Part shown: positions 23,407 through 32,293 of the stretch, in pieces | How positions within the stretch are numbered: the first letter of the stretch is position 1 | How the letters are laid out: every line of letters starts with the position of its first letter | Source of the DNA: an uncultured Clostridia bacterium | GTDB taxonomy: Bacteria > Bacillota > Clostridia > Oscillospirales > Ruminococcaceae | Direction: 5' to 3' | Assembly (NCBI GenBank): GCA_947627905.1 | Contig: CANQXX010000009.1 | Coordinates: forward strand, 1 to 55,437 | DNA length: 55,437 nt | Notes under the pieces: model-generated | Told to the model about the DNA's origin: nothing | Databases searched by the model: none | What the model saw: only the letters and a program-made list of their open reading frames with translations | Translations under genes and position numbers: made by a program

Positions 23407-24126
23407 GTGCCGAGATTTTTTACGGATCAGCCCGTCGGAGACTATATCAGAGTGACCGGAAGCGACGCCCGACATATAGGTTTTTCCCTGCGCATGAAAG
23501 CAGGAGAAAAAATAACCTTCTGCCATAACGGCATAGACTATCACACGGTTATAGAATCTTTTACGGAAAACGAAGTCCTTTGCCGGGTGGAAAGCTCCGA
23601 GCCGTCACGTTCCGAACCGTCGGTTTTTATGACGCTGTATCAGGCTTTCCCAAAGCAGGACAAGCTGGAATCAATAATACAGAAAACCACCGAACTGGGA
23701 GTTTCCCGCATAGTGCCGTTCATATCGGCAAGGTGCGTTTCACGTCCGGACGAAAGATCATATGCAAAAAAGCTGGAACGCTTCCGCAGGATAGCCGAGG
23801 AAGCCTCCAAGCAGTCCGGCAGAGGGATAATTCCCGAAATTGCGGAGCTTATGACATTTGAAAAAGCCCTTGACGACATGAAAAAAAGCGATGTAAAGCT
23901 GTTCTGCTATGAAAACGGCGGCGAAAGGCTCGGAAATATACATCTTCCCCAAAGCGGTACAATATCGGTCATGATAGGCTCCGAGGGCGGATTTGAGCGT
24001 GATGAAGCCGAGCGTGCGGAAGCAGCCGGTGCGGTCAATATATGGCTTGGTGAACGGATACTCCGCTGCGAGACCTGTCCTGTTGCGGTAACTGCCGTAA
24101 TAATGTCTCTCACCGGAAATATGTAA
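23407..24126 (+). CDS. rsmE: 16S rRNA (uracil-1498-N3)-methyltransferase RsmE
   Basis: A 239-residue enzyme starting with GTG at 23407 (MPRFFTD), the conserved N-terminus of RsmE. An N-terminal PUA-like domain (about 1-70) is followed by a SPOUT methyltransferase domain with the S-adenosylmethionine knot IGSEGGFERDEAERA and WLGERILRCETCPVA. It methylates U1498 of 16S rRNA. The frame extends upstream to 23374 but without a ribosome site. Confidence 0.92.
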   Translation: MPRFFTDQPVGDYIRVTGSDARHIGFSLRMKAGEKITFCHNGIDYHTVIESFTENEVLCRVESSEPSRSEPSVFMTLYQAFPKQDKLESIIQKTTELGVSRIVPFISARCVSRPDERSYAKKLERFRRIAEEASKQSGRGIIPEIAELMTFEKALDDMKKSDVKLFCYENGGERLGNIHLPQSGTISVMIGSEGGFERDEAERAEAAGAVNIWLGERILRCETCPVAVTAVIMSLTGNM

Positions 24127-24153
24127 CATTCAGCAAAACTATTTTTATTCTAT

Positions 24154-24192
24154 AAAAAGCCTGCGGCGCCGAAACGGCATCACAGGCTTTTA
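24154..24192. terminator. Bidirectional terminator after rsmE
   Basis: AAAAAGCCTG (24154-24163) pairs with CAGGCTTTTA (24183-24192); A and T runs flank both sides. It separates the converging rsmE and TPR-like genes. Confidence 0.8.
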
Positions 24193-24798
24193 TCATGCAT
24201 ATAAATTTTCCCGTATCTTCTTTATGAGTTTTTTCACCTCGTCATAAAGCTCTCCGCAGTCCTTGTACTGCGAAAAGTCCTTTGCAAATTCTTCGGCGCG
24301 TTCATACATATCCAGTCTTATCAGCGATTTTACAATGCAGATATCTATGAACCGGCACGCGCTGTCTCCCATTTTAACGATTATCTCAACAGCATTCTCA
24401 TACCTGCCGCTGATATGCTCGTGAATGGCAAGACTTCTTTTCATCGTCTCGCCGTGTTCTCCGAGAACGACATCGTTATATGTTTTGTAAAGCTCATCTG
24501 CGGCTTTAAATTCATTCTGTACGAATTTGCAGAATATCATATTGCTTATAAGATTGCCGTGCAGGGATCTGTCAAGGTTTTTCAGCTCTATCTCCTCAAA
24601 TACAGAATACGATTCGGTGAGCCTTCCTCTTATCAGCAGCGCATTTGCAAGGTAATTCCTGCCGACAGCAATATCCTTTTTATGCTCCGCTTTTTCAAGA
24701 TCTTCTTTAAGCGCGTCTATATAATTGTCCGTAAAGCCCTCCGAGGCAAGTATCTCCGCCGCTCTGCGGAATTTTGTCCGTTTTTTGAATATGCTCAT
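24193..24798 (-). CDS. TPR-like helical protein of unknown function
   Basis: A 201-residue, all-helical cytosolic protein. Helix pairs such as AVGRNYLANALLIRGRLTES and KSLIRLDMYERAEEFAKDFS suggest degenerate tetratricopeptide repeats. Its ATG overlaps the stop of the preceding membrane-protein gene by 4 bases, so the pair is translationally coupled. Function unknown. Confidence 0.65.
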   Translation of the reverse strand: MSIFKKRTKFRRAAEILASEGFTDNYIDALKEDLEKAEHKKDIAVGRNYLANALLIRGRLTESYSVFEEIELKNLDRSLHGNLISNMIFCKFVQNEFKAADELYKTYNDVVLGEHGETMKRSLAIHEHISGRYENAVEIIVKMGDSACRFIDICIVKSLIRLDMYERAEEFAKDFSQYKDCGELYDEVKKLIKKIRENLYA

Positions 24799-25112
24799 TT
24801 TTTCTTTTTCCTGCCGAATTTTATTTTTATTACCGCGCTTACAATGCTGTCCGCCGCAAGAAGTATCCCGATAACAAGCTCTATTATCTTTGTCATAACC
24901 GATACTTTCATTATTATTGAAAAGTAGACCATTATAATGGCAAATATAAACAGCACAACTATCTTTATCCAGTTAAGTACATAGGAGGCATATTCCGACA
25001 CCTCCGCAGACTTTCTTACAAATACCCCTAACATGGCAATAACGTCAAATACAACTATCAAAAAAAGCATTACAAACAGCAAACCAAAAGCATAACCCAC
25101 TTCTGCAAACAT
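24795..25112 (-). CDS. Small membrane protein
   Basis: A 105-residue protein with three hydrophobic segments (about 8-32, 45-68 and 75-95) and a basic tail (KIKFGRKKKK). It sits between the S41 protease gene and the TPR-like gene, overlapping the latter by 4 bases. Possibly a membrane anchor for it. No family recognised. Confidence 0.65.
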   Translation of the reverse strand: MFAEVGYAFGLLFVMLFLIVVFDVIAMLGVFVRKSAEVSEYASYVLNWIKIVVLFIFAIIMVYFSIIMKVSVMTKIIELVIGILLAADSIVSAVIKIKFGRKKKK

Positions 25113-25127
25113 GGTGATCCACCCTTT

Positions 25128-26348
25128 TTATTGAATAGTATAAACGACTTCGATCGCTTTTATGAGCTGTGTATCGTCTATAAGCTGCCTGTCCTCCGGT
25201 ATGGTAAGAAGATCCACTTCCGCAGGGAGTGCAACTTCAAAATCCGGTTTTACGCCTATGCCGTTATAATCTCCGCTGTTTTTCGTCTGAAGCGTTGCTA
25301 CCGTTATCTTTACGGCTGCACCGCCGGACAGCTTATGCGTTTTCTGCATAACGCCCTTGCCGTATGTAGGTGTTCCTACTATCAGAGCATTGGCTTCGTC
25401 GCGCAGAGCAAAGGCAAACAGCTCCGAGCAGGACGCCGTGTTTCCGTTTACAAGCACTACCATAGGCATTTTTATTTTTTCCGCTTCGGTAGTATGCACT
25501 ATCACTTCGGACGAATCCTTATAATACGCCGTAACTATATCCCCGTCGCCCAGAAGGACATCAAGCGTTCCCTCAAGAGAATCCGTTATCCCTCCGAGGT
25601 TGTTCCTCAGATCAAAAACAGCCGCTTCGGCGCCTTCTCCTATAAGACTGCTCATAACGCTCCTGAACTGATCAGGAGTTTTTTCATTGAATGTGGATAT
25701 TTTTATATATGCTATATTGTCCTCGATGATACGTCCGGTCACGGAAATTATCTCCGTTCTTTCGGCAGCTATATCCACCGAAAAGAACTCAGATATACCT
25801 TCGCCGTTTATTCTTTTTATGTGGAGCTTTATTTTTGTTCCTTCTTCGCAGTTGAAAAGAGATACGGCTTCATCATATCCGTTTTCATAAGCGATGACGT
25901 CAGTGTCGTTCACGGCTGTTATTATATCTCCGACTGCAAGTCCTGCCTTATCGGCAGCCGAACCTGCGTCAATATTGGTGATCCTGATATATCCGCTTTC
26001 TTCCTTGTCCCATTCAAAGCCGAAGCCGACCGTAACGCCGGACTCCTTCTGTGTCTGCTGGGCATATTCCTCGGCGGAATAATACTTTGCAAACCTGTCG
26101 TCAAGACCGGAAATATAGCCGCTCATTATACTGTCGGTGAGCTTGTCCTCATCTATATCGCTGAAAAAATTAGCCCTTACATAGCTGTCCATTTCGGAAA
26201 GTTTCGCATAGATGCTTTCCCTTTCGGAAACGTTGCGCACCTTTGAGTTGAAAACATTCAGCGAAAAATTATATGTAATAATGAATGTCACCGCAGCCGC
26301 AAGCGCCATAAGACCTATGGCGATCCCCAAAGAAATTTTCTTGTTCAT
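25128..26348 (-). CDS. S41-family C-terminal processing protease (CtpA-like)
   Basis: A 406-residue protein. One N-terminal membrane anchor (residues 7-29), a helical segment, a PDZ domain (about 105-185, GFGFEWDKEESGYIRITNID) and the S41 catalytic domain with Ser308 (NTASCSEL) and Lys331 (TYGKG). It would cleave exported proteins outside the membrane. The GGAGG upstream of the start is separated from the ATG by a small hairpin (TGCCC-GTAA-GGGCA) and a closer AAGG. It follows the M23 gene by 35 bases; in Clostridia this order after ftsEX is common and points to cell-wall hydrolase control. Confidence 0.92.
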   Translation of the reverse strand: MNKKISLGIAIGLMALAAAVTFIITYNFSLNVFNSKVRNVSERESIYAKLSEMDSYVRANFFSDIDEDKLTDSIMSGYISGLDDRFAKYYSAEEYAQQTQKESGVTVGFGFEWDKEESGYIRITNIDAGSAADKAGLAVGDIITAVNDTDVIAYENGYDEAVSLFNCEEGTKIKLHIKRINGEGISEFFSVDIAAERTEIISVTGRIIEDNIAYIKISTFNEKTPDQFRSVMSSLIGEGAEAAVFDLRNNLGGITDSLEGTLDVLLGDGDIVTAYYKDSSEVIVHTTEAEKIKMPMVVLVNGNTASCSELFAFALRDEANALIVGTPTYGKGVMQKTHKLSGGAAVKITVATLQTKNSGDYNGIGVKPDFEVALPAEVDLLTIPEDRQLIDDTQLIKAIEVVYTIQ

Positions 26349-26383
26349 ACTACCTTGCCCTTACGGGCAGCCTCCATACAATT

Positions 26384-27679
26384 TTAATTATTGATGTTCA
26401 CATAATTGAGCGGATCTGTATGCTGACCGTTGACGCGGACTTCAAAATGACAATGATTTCCATACGCATATCCGGTACAGCCTATGTATGCAATAGTCTG
26501 TCCCTGCGCAACCGTATCCCCAACGCTTACAGCAACGCTGTTGTTGTGAGCATAGAGCGTAGAAATACCGTTGCCGTGGTCGATAATAACACAGTTTCCA
26601 TAGCCGTTGCCCTTATCCCCTGCCTGAATGACGGTGCCGCCGGCAGAAGCTACCACCGGTTCGCCTGCGCAGCCGGGCTTGTTGATGTCAATGCCCTTAT
26701 GAAAATCGCTTGCTCCGCCTTCCTCGTCGATAGTTCTGTAACCGTAAGTGTCGGTCATGTTTCGCACTGTCGGAACGGGCCATATAAATCCCGTATCGGA
26801 ATAGGAAGTGAAAGCCGTTTCAGAGCTGTCGTCGGCAACATATGTCTGTCCCGCTGCCTCGGCTTCTTTTTTCTTTCGTTCCTCTTCTTCCTTGCGGCGC
26901 TGTTCCTCTTCCTGACGTTTCTTTTCCGCTTCTTTCTGAAGTCTGACGATTTCCGCCTGCAAGTCTTTTTCTACCTGATCCTGCTCGGCAGCGATCTCAT
27001 CTGCGCGGTTCTTATAGTCGTCGATCTTATTCTGCTGCATCTGTTTTGTCTCGGCATGATTGTTGTATGTTTCACGAAGTTCGTTATAATACTGTTCTTC
27101 CTCAGCCTTTTTTGTTTCCATTTTTTCAAGTTCGCCGTCAAGCAGCGTTTTGACCGTTTCAAGGTCGGATATCTGCTCATGGAGCGAATCTATAAGATCG
27201 TTGTCATGCTTTGAAACTCTTTCAACAAATTCCATTCTTGCCAGCATATCGTAAAAATCCGTGGAGCCGGCTATGACGGAAGCCATGCTGTCGTTGCCGG
27301 ACATATACAATGCCCGCAGACGCTTGCCGAACTGGTCTATGTCCTCGTCAACATTTGCTTCCTTGACCGATATTTCTTCCTCGAGACGGGCTATATCCTC
27401 CTCCAGTACATCTATCTGCTGCTGGATATTTTCTACCTGCTCCTCCTGTATTTTCATCTTGTTGTCGTATTCTTCAAGATACTTGTCCGTTTCTTCTGCC
27501 TTTCCCTCATATTCGGAAAGCAGCGCTTCAACGTCTTTTTTCTCCTGTTCAAGCTCGGACTGTTTTGATTCAAGTTCAGACATAGTATCAGCCGTTACCG
27601 TTTCTCCCGAAAGTATACAGGTAAGCGAAAGCAGCGACGCAATGCCGAGCGATATTATCTTTTTTGATAATTTTTTCAT
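26384..27679 (-). CDS. Coiled-coil M23 peptidoglycan hydrolase (PcsB/EnvC-like)
   Basis: A 431-residue exported protein: signal peptide (residues 1-30), long coiled coil (about 31-270), linker rich in charged residues, and a C-terminal LytM/M23 domain with zinc ligands in FHKGIDI and HCHFEVRV. Neighbouring ftsX and ftsE make it the expected hydrolase activated by FtsEX at the division site. In some homologues the M23 domain is inactive and only activates other enzymes; here the zinc-binding His and Asp are present. Confidence 0.93.
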   Translation of the reverse strand: MKKLSKKIISLGIASLLSLTCILSGETVTADTMSELESKQSELEQEKKDVEALLSEYEGKAEETDKYLEEYDNKMKIQEEQVENIQQQIDVLEEDIARLEEEISVKEANVDEDIDQFGKRLRALYMSGNDSMASVIAGSTDFYDMLARMEFVERVSKHDNDLIDSLHEQISDLETVKTLLDGELEKMETKKAEEEQYYNELRETYNNHAETKQMQQNKIDDYKNRADEIAAEQDQVEKDLQAEIVRLQKEAEKKRQEEEQRRKEEEERKKKEAEAAGQTYVADDSSETAFTSYSDTGFIWPVPTVRNMTDTYGYRTIDEEGGASDFHKGIDINKPGCAGEPVVASAGGTVIQAGDKGNGYGNCVIIDHGNGISTLYAHNNSVAVSVGDTVAQGQTIAYIGCTGYAYGNHCHFEVRVNGQHTDPLNYVNINN

Positions 27680-27697
27680 GACAAACTCCTTATGCGG

Positions 27698-28597
27698 TCA
27701 CACTTTAAGATACTTTCTTGTGCTCATGACCGTTCCAAGCGCACCTATTACCGTTCCTACGATTATATATCCTGCCGAAAGCTGCCAGATAACGCTTTTC
27801 AGCGGGATAAATCCGTTTATAGACATTATTGACCACAGGGTCATATCCTGTGAGAGCATCTTTACCAGCTCGGAATATCCGACAGCCGTAACTGCTGCGG
27901 CTGCTATTCCGGCAAGTATGCCTATGAACATTCCCTCCACAAAGAAAGGAACTTTTATAAACGTATTTGTAGCACCGACCAGCTTCATAATGGCTATCTC
28001 GCGCTTGCGGATATCAACGCTTGCCCTTGACGCGTTAGAGATTATTACCAGAGAAACAACTATCAGCGCTGCCAGGACAACTGCGGAAATTATTCCTATA
28101 AAGCTCTTAAGCCCTGTCAGGATATTTATGAAATCCGTAGGTGATTTTATGGAATCTATACCGTCCATTTTATTTATTTCCATAAGAGTACCGCTGATCT
28201 TTTCAATATCTGCGATCCTTATACGGAAAGCGTCCGGAAGAGGGTTGTCCTCAACATATCCGAAAAGGTCATCGGCATTTTCCATGCTTGCTTTCATATC
28301 CTCCAGCGCTTCTTCTTTGGAATAGAATACAACGCTGCTGACATTGTCCATATCGTTTAGCGTATTCTGCATTGCAGCGATCTGACTGTCGCTCACATCT
28401 TCAAGGAAAATGACCACTTCATTTTTATTTTCTATGCCGCCTACGAACTGGTTTATATTCGCAATGAAAAGCATCATGAAGCCGACCAGCAGCAGCGACA
28501 CCATAAGTACACAGAAAGACGCCACCGACATTATGCGGTTCGTCCATATATTTTTCATTCCCTGCTTGAACAGGTAATTCATACTGCTTATCTTCAT
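27698..28597 (-). CDS. ftsX: Cell division protein FtsX
   Basis: A 299-residue membrane protein with the four-helix FtsX layout: TM1 about 24-46, extracellular domain (about 50-170, EVVIFLEDVSDSQIAAMQNT), then three membrane segments to the C-terminus. FtsX passes ATP-driven changes in FtsE to the extracellular hydrolase encoded next. AAGGAG lies 12 bases before the ATG. Confidence 0.95.
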   Translation of the reverse strand: MKISSMNYLFKQGMKNIWTNRIMSVASFCVLMVSLLLVGFMMLFIANINQFVGGIENKNEVVIFLEDVSDSQIAAMQNTLNDMDNVSSVVFYSKEEALEDMKASMENADDLFGYVEDNPLPDAFRIRIADIEKISGTLMEINKMDGIDSIKSPTDFINILTGLKSFIGIISAVVLAALIVVSLVIISNASRASVDIRKREIAIMKLVGATNTFIKVPFFVEGMFIGILAGIAAAAVTAVGYSELVKMLSQDMTLWSIMSINGFIPLKSVIWQLSAGYIIVGTVIGALGTVMSTRKYLKV

Positions 28598-28613
28598 AGA
28601 TATGTAATACTCC

Positions 28614-29291
28614 TTATTCCGTATAGCCGATATAATCGTCGAAAGTTATCCTTCCGTTTTCGATGTTTATAGTTCTTCCTCCGAAACGGCGGACGAGTTC
28701 GTGCTCATGAGTTACCATCATTACCGTTGTTCCGCAGTTGTTTATGGCTTTAAGAAGCTCAACTATTTCAATGGAAGTATTAGGGTCAAGATTTCCCGTA
28801 GGCTCATCGGCGATTATAAGCTGCGGATCGTTCACCAATGCTCTTGCCAGAGCAACTCTCTGCTGTTCGCCGCCGGAAAGCTCCGTAGGATAGGATCTTA
28901 CCCTGTCTTTCAGACCCACAAGGCTTATAACATAAGGCACCCTGTTGCGGATATATTTCAGCGGAGCGTCAATGCTCCTGAGAACGAACGCTACGTTATC
29001 ATATACGTTCATGGTATTTATCAGCTTGAAATCCTGAAATACAAAGCCTATCGTGCGTCTCAGCTTATGAGCTTTGCTCTTTTTCAGCTTATCGAGATCG
29101 AAGCCGTTTACGGTTATTTTGCCGCTGTTAGGTGATATCTCTTTAAGCAGCAGCTTGATGAGTGTGCTTTTGCCTGCGCCGGATTTGCCCACAACAAAAG
29201 CAAATTCGCCGTCATTTATTTTAAGGGTCACATCATGCAGCGCGTCAACGCCGTTTGAATATGTAACACTGACATTTCTGAGTTCGACCAA
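28614..29291 (-). CDS. ftsE: Cell division ATP-binding protein FtsE
   Basis: A 225-residue ABC ATPase: Walker A GKSGAGKST (about 36-44), signature LSGGEQQRVALARAL (about 138-152) and Walker B LIIADEPTGNLDP (about 158-170). It begins with TTG. It pairs with FtsX in a complex that controls peptidoglycan hydrolysis at division. No clear promoter was found in the 180 bases upstream, which hold the terminator of the preceding regulator gene. Confidence 0.95.
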   Translation of the reverse strand: MVELRNVSVTYSNGVDALHDVTLKINDGEFAFVVGKSGAGKSTLIKLLLKEISPNSGKITVNGFDLDKLKKSKAHKLRRTIGFVFQDFKLINTMNVYDNVAFVLRSIDAPLKYIRNRVPYVISLVGLKDRVRSYPTELSGGEQQRVALARALVNDPQLIIADEPTGNLDPNTSIEIVELLKAINNCGTTVMMVTHEHELVRRFGGRTINIENGRITFDDYIGYTE

Positions 29292-29343
29292 AAGTAAACA
29301 CCGCCTATGTAATGGTATAATTTTCCTGGAATAAAATTTAAAA

Positions 29344-29365
29344 GGGCAGAATATTTATCCTGCCC
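29344..29365 (-). terminator. Terminator after the PucR-type regulator gene
   Basis: On the minus strand GGGCAG and CTGCCC pair across a 10-base loop and are followed by CTTTTAAATTTT. Confidence 0.6.
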
Positions 29366-29472
29366 CCGCTTATATCATATTTCTGAAATTAAAACCGCCT
29401 GCAATATTCAAGGATATACAAGCGTATCTTCACCTCTCCGGCAGACCTGGGAGGCAGACGCCTACCGCTGCG

Positions 29473-30558
29473 TCAGAATTTTACCGGATTTGCCGAAAGA
29501 TATTTCTTTACCATAAGAGCGATCTTGAATACGATAGCATGGTCAAATTCTCTCAGGTCAAGACCGGTAAGCTTTTTGATCTTTTCAAGTCTGTAAACAA
29601 GAGTATTTCTGTGTACAAAGAGCTTTCTTGATGTTTCGGAAACGTTCAGGTTGTTTTCAAAGAAGCGCTGTATCGTAAACAGAGTTTCATGGTCAAGATT
29701 TTCAATCGAGCCTTTTTTGAATACTTCCTGAAGAAACGTTTCGCACAAGGTCGTAGGAAGGTGGTAGATAAGTCTTGCGATGCCGAGGTTATCATATGAA
29801 ACGATGACCTTATCGGTATCGAATACCTTGCCCACTTCAAGAGCGATCTGCGCTTCCTTGAAAGAGCGCGCCAGATCCTTTATTCCTGTAACTACCGTAC
29901 CTATGCCGACATTAACTCTTGTGTAAAATTCGCTGGAAAGCGTATCCGAAATGGAACGCGCCAGCTTTTCGAGATCCTTGGATTCAACAGTGTTCTTGAT
30001 CTCTTTTACAAGAACTATATCGGATTCGGTGATATTCAGTACGAAATCCTTTGCCTTGTCCGGGAAAAGATTCTGTATAACGTCAAATGCGGAAACATCG
30101 TTTGAGGAGATTATCCTTATCAGAAGCACCACTCTGCTGACGTCATTGTTAAAATGGAGCTCGCGAGCCTTTACGACGATATCTCCCGGCAGAACATTAT
30201 CGAGCACAACGTTCTTGATGAAGTTTGTCCTGTCATATTTTTCGTCATAATACTGCTTTATCGAAGAAAGCGTGATAGACATGATATTTGCATACTTAGC
30301 CGCATTTTCGTCTGTTCCTTCTACAAAAACAGCATAATCGGGCTTGATATGAGAACCAAACGGCTTGTATGTATAGCCGTCCCGTACAAAGATATCATGT
30401 GAATCGCTCAGGTCAAGCGAAACAAATTCATTCGTAGTGCCGATCTTGGAAAGCTCGCTGCAGGCTATGATAGTAGCCGTGGAATCCACAACGCCTATAA
30501 CGCAGCCCATAGCATCCCTCATCTGATGGATCAATCCCTGAAAGAGTCTGTTTGACAT
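29473..30558 (-). CDS. PucR/CdaR-type transcriptional regulator
   Basis: A 361-residue protein from ATG 30558 (an ATG 4 codons upstream is too close to its AAAGG site). The N-terminal half resembles a small-molecule sensor domain (VIGVVDSTATIIACSELSKI), the middle a GGDEF-like fold typical of this family, and the C-terminus (about 300-355) the helix-turn-helix NLNVSETSRKLFVHRNTLVY of the PucR/CdaR families. Those regulators sense purines or sugar diacids; the ligand here is unknown and no catabolic genes are adjacent. Confidence 0.85.
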   Translation of the reverse strand: MSNRLFQGLIHQMRDAMGCVIGVVDSTATIIACSELSKIGTTNEFVSLDLSDSHDIFVRDGYTYKPFGSHIKPDYAVFVEGTDENAAKYANIMSITLSSIKQYYDEKYDRTNFIKNVVLDNVLPGDIVVKARELHFNNDVSRVVLLIRIISSNDVSAFDVIQNLFPDKAKDFVLNITESDIVLVKEIKNTVESKDLEKLARSISDTLSSEFYTRVNVGIGTVVTGIKDLARSFKEAQIALEVGKVFDTDKVIVSYDNLGIARLIYHLPTTLCETFLQEVFKKGSIENLDHETLFTIQRFFENNLNVSETSRKLFVHRNTLVYRLEKIKKLTGLDLREFDHAIVFKIALMVKKYLSANPVKF

Positions 30559-30583
30559 ATTGACGGTCATCCTTTCATTTTAA

Positions 30584-30689
30584 GCCGTTCAGGCTGATAT
30601 CACGCGGATACTGTCCGCGGAAAGATCAGGACAAAACATTCTGAACAACGGCATAAAATAATTATACACAATCCGAGCTTATTTTGCAA
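30584..30689 (-). promoter_or_regulatory. Promoter and structured leader of the PucR-type gene
   Basis: On the minus strand TTGCAA (30689-30684) and TATAAT (30666-30661) are 17 bases apart. The leader of about 90 bases has a 6-bp hairpin CGCGGA/TCCGCG (30603-30619) inside a longer pairing of GCCGTTGTTCAG (30652-30641) with CTGAACGGC (30592-30584). Not a riboswitch class I know. Confidence 0.55.
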
Positions 30690-30804
30690 GTGTTTTTTGT
30701 AATTTTCTCTAAAAAAATACTATTAAATTTTATGTCGTTTGTTATTTCCATGAATTACTGATAATATTTTAGCACATTATTTGTGCAATTGTGTTAATTT
30801 TTTA

Positions 30805-31608
30805 TTAATTTATAAAAATTTTAGTATTTTTTTGTACAGAATAGAGCTTTTTTGCGAACAAAACGACACCAATAATAAATATTATGATGCTTATCCACTG
30901 TGAAGTGGAAAGCCCTAACATGATCCCGCGAACAGCGTCGCCCCTGAAAAATTCCAGAATGAATCTCATTGCCGCATAGCAGGTAAGGTATGATCCGGGC
31001 AGGCTGATATTCTTTGGAGCTTTCAGGAACAGCACCGTCAGCAGCACCGTCAGGATAATATCTCCGGCAGCTTCTATAAGCTGTACCGGAAGGAGCGGAA
31101 CTCCGTTCGGGGCGGCGATGGCATTGCTGAACGTTACCGAAAGTGCGCCGTGATACTCTATCCCATAGCAGCAGCCTGCCATGAAGCAGCCTATCCGTCC
31201 GAAAGCATGGAACAGCGGTACAGCCGGTATCACCGTATCGACCGACTCTTTCAGCGGCACGCCGAAATGAACGCAGTATCTGACCGCTCCAAGCGCCGCG
31301 CCGATCAATCCGCCGTAAAATACCAGTCCTCCGGAGGTGAGCAGCAACGTCCAGTATTTCATATTATAAGAAAAACTTTCTTCCGGGAACCAGTATGTAT
31401 CCACACCGACAATAAGGTACAGCAGCTTTGCTCCGATAAGGCAGCCTATGCCTGCATAAAGGGACATATAAAAAATATCCTCGGCAGGGACTGTGCCGCG
31501 TTTTTTTGCCAGCAGCCGTGAGAGCAGGCAGAATGCGGCTCCGCCTATTACCGCCATAAGAGCATACATTGAAATATTCCTGCCAAAAACAGTTATTACG
31601 GGCAGCAC
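30805..31608 (-). CDS. lgt: Prolipoprotein diacylglyceryl transferase
   Basis: A membrane enzyme of about 267 residues that attaches diacylglycerol to the lipobox cysteine of prelipoproteins. GTG 31608 is favoured: AAAGGAG lies 8 bases upstream and the protein then starts MLPVITVFGRNISMYALM; GTG 31626 would put that site inside the gene. The family signature appears as HAFGRIGCFMAGCCYG, and the later RFILEFFRGD is also typical. Seven membrane segments. Confidence 0.92.
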   Translation of the reverse strand: MLPVITVFGRNISMYALMAVIGGAAFCLLSRLLAKKRGTVPAEDIFYMSLYAGIGCLIGAKLLYLIVGVDTYWFPEESFSYNMKYWTLLLTSGGLVFYGGLIGAALGAVRYCVHFGVPLKESVDTVIPAVPLFHAFGRIGCFMAGCCYGIEYHGALSVTFSNAIAAPNGVPLLPVQLIEAAGDIILTVLLTVLFLKAPKNISLPGSYLTCYAAMRFILEFFRGDAVRGIMLGLSTSQWISIIIFIIGVVLFAKKLYSVQKNTKIFIN

Positions 31609-31634
31609 GCCATGCACTCCTTTCACAGCGATCT

Positions 31635-31673
31635 AAAAAAATATCTGCCGCCGTAAACGGACAGCAGATATTT
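31635..31673 (-). terminator. Terminator between the DUF4190 gene and lgt
   Basis: AAATATCTGC and GCAGATATTT pair with a 15-base loop holding a smaller CCG/CGG pairing; on the minus strand a run of seven T follows. It precedes lgt, so lgt is read by leakage or from a promoter not recognised here. Confidence 0.8.
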
Positions 31674-31688
31674 CAGTATCATTACATA

Positions 31689-31967
31689 TTACATATTTGC
31701 GCCGATAGCAGCAAGTCCGCCTATGCATATTGTGCAGGCAATAAATGACAAGCCGCAGAGAACAGCTCCTATTATACCAAGGATCATGCCTGCTTTCTGC
31801 ATACCGCCCTCAAAGCCTGCCTTCTTGGCATTTACCGAAAGAACTATAGCTACTATTGCAAGAATAACGCCTATAAGCGCACCGTAGCCAAAGAACATGA
31901 GCACAAGAGAAAGTATACCGCACACAAGGCTGCCGGTGGCTAAATTTTTACCGCGATTTTCGTCCAT
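31689..31967 (-). CDS. DUF4190-type small membrane protein
   Basis: A 92-residue protein with two glycine-rich hydrophobic segments (LATGSLVCGILSLVLMFFGY and GMILGIIGAVLCGLSFIACT) and a central lysine-rich loop containing AKKAGFEGGMQKAG, as in DUF4190 proteins. ATG 31967 is chosen because GGAGG lies 8 bases upstream. Function unknown. Confidence 0.75.
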   Translation of the reverse strand: MDENRGKNLATGSLVCGILSLVLMFFGYGALIGVILAIVAIVLSVNAKKAGFEGGMQKAGMILGIIGAVLCGLSFIACTICIGGLAAIGANM

Positions 31968-31997
31968 TATCATAACCTCCATAAAATATTATGACTT

Positions 31998-32026
31998 ATT
32001 ATAACATTTTTTGATAATATTTTCAA
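31998..32026 (-). promoter_or_regulatory. Promoter of the DUF4190 gene
   Basis: TTGAAA (32026-32021) and TATAAT (32003-31998) on the minus strand, 17 bases apart. The rest of the gap to 32219 is AT-rich with no other feature seen. Confidence 0.8.
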
Positions 32027-32219
32027 TTGATTATTTTGCAAAATAATATATAAATTATTCATAATATTTTGTATCTTTTTGCCAAATTTTGCTGAAATGT
32101 ATCAAAAAACCATACCGCAATATAAATGTTGAGAGTTAAGAGCTGAGATAAATGCTTAAAATCAACTCATTTTGCAGCACAGCTCAAATTTAAAAATTTG
32201 TATAACTGAACTAAAACCA

Positions 32220-32248
32220 TTGACAAAAATAAATAAATTTGATATAAT
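32220..32248 (+). promoter_or_regulatory. Promoter of the chemoreceptor gene
   Basis: Consensus TTGACA (32220-32225) and TATAAT (32243-32248), 17 bases apart. A sigma-A type promoter, not the sigma-28 type common for chemotaxis genes. Confidence 0.9.
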
Positions 32249-32293
32249 ATCACTATTGAATGTTTTCCGATATCATCCGAAAGAAGGAACATT

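Noticed and set aside
25131-26246. 371-codon plus-strand frame opposite the S41 protease
   Set aside because: It mirrors the codon structure of the protease gene, which has all catalytic motifs; no ribosome site or family features.
29437-29451. 15-base stretch TCCGGCAGACCTGGG also found with one mismatch at 53711-53725
   Set aside because: Only two copies, in unrelated contexts and with no shared flanks; could be chance or a minor palindromic repeat.
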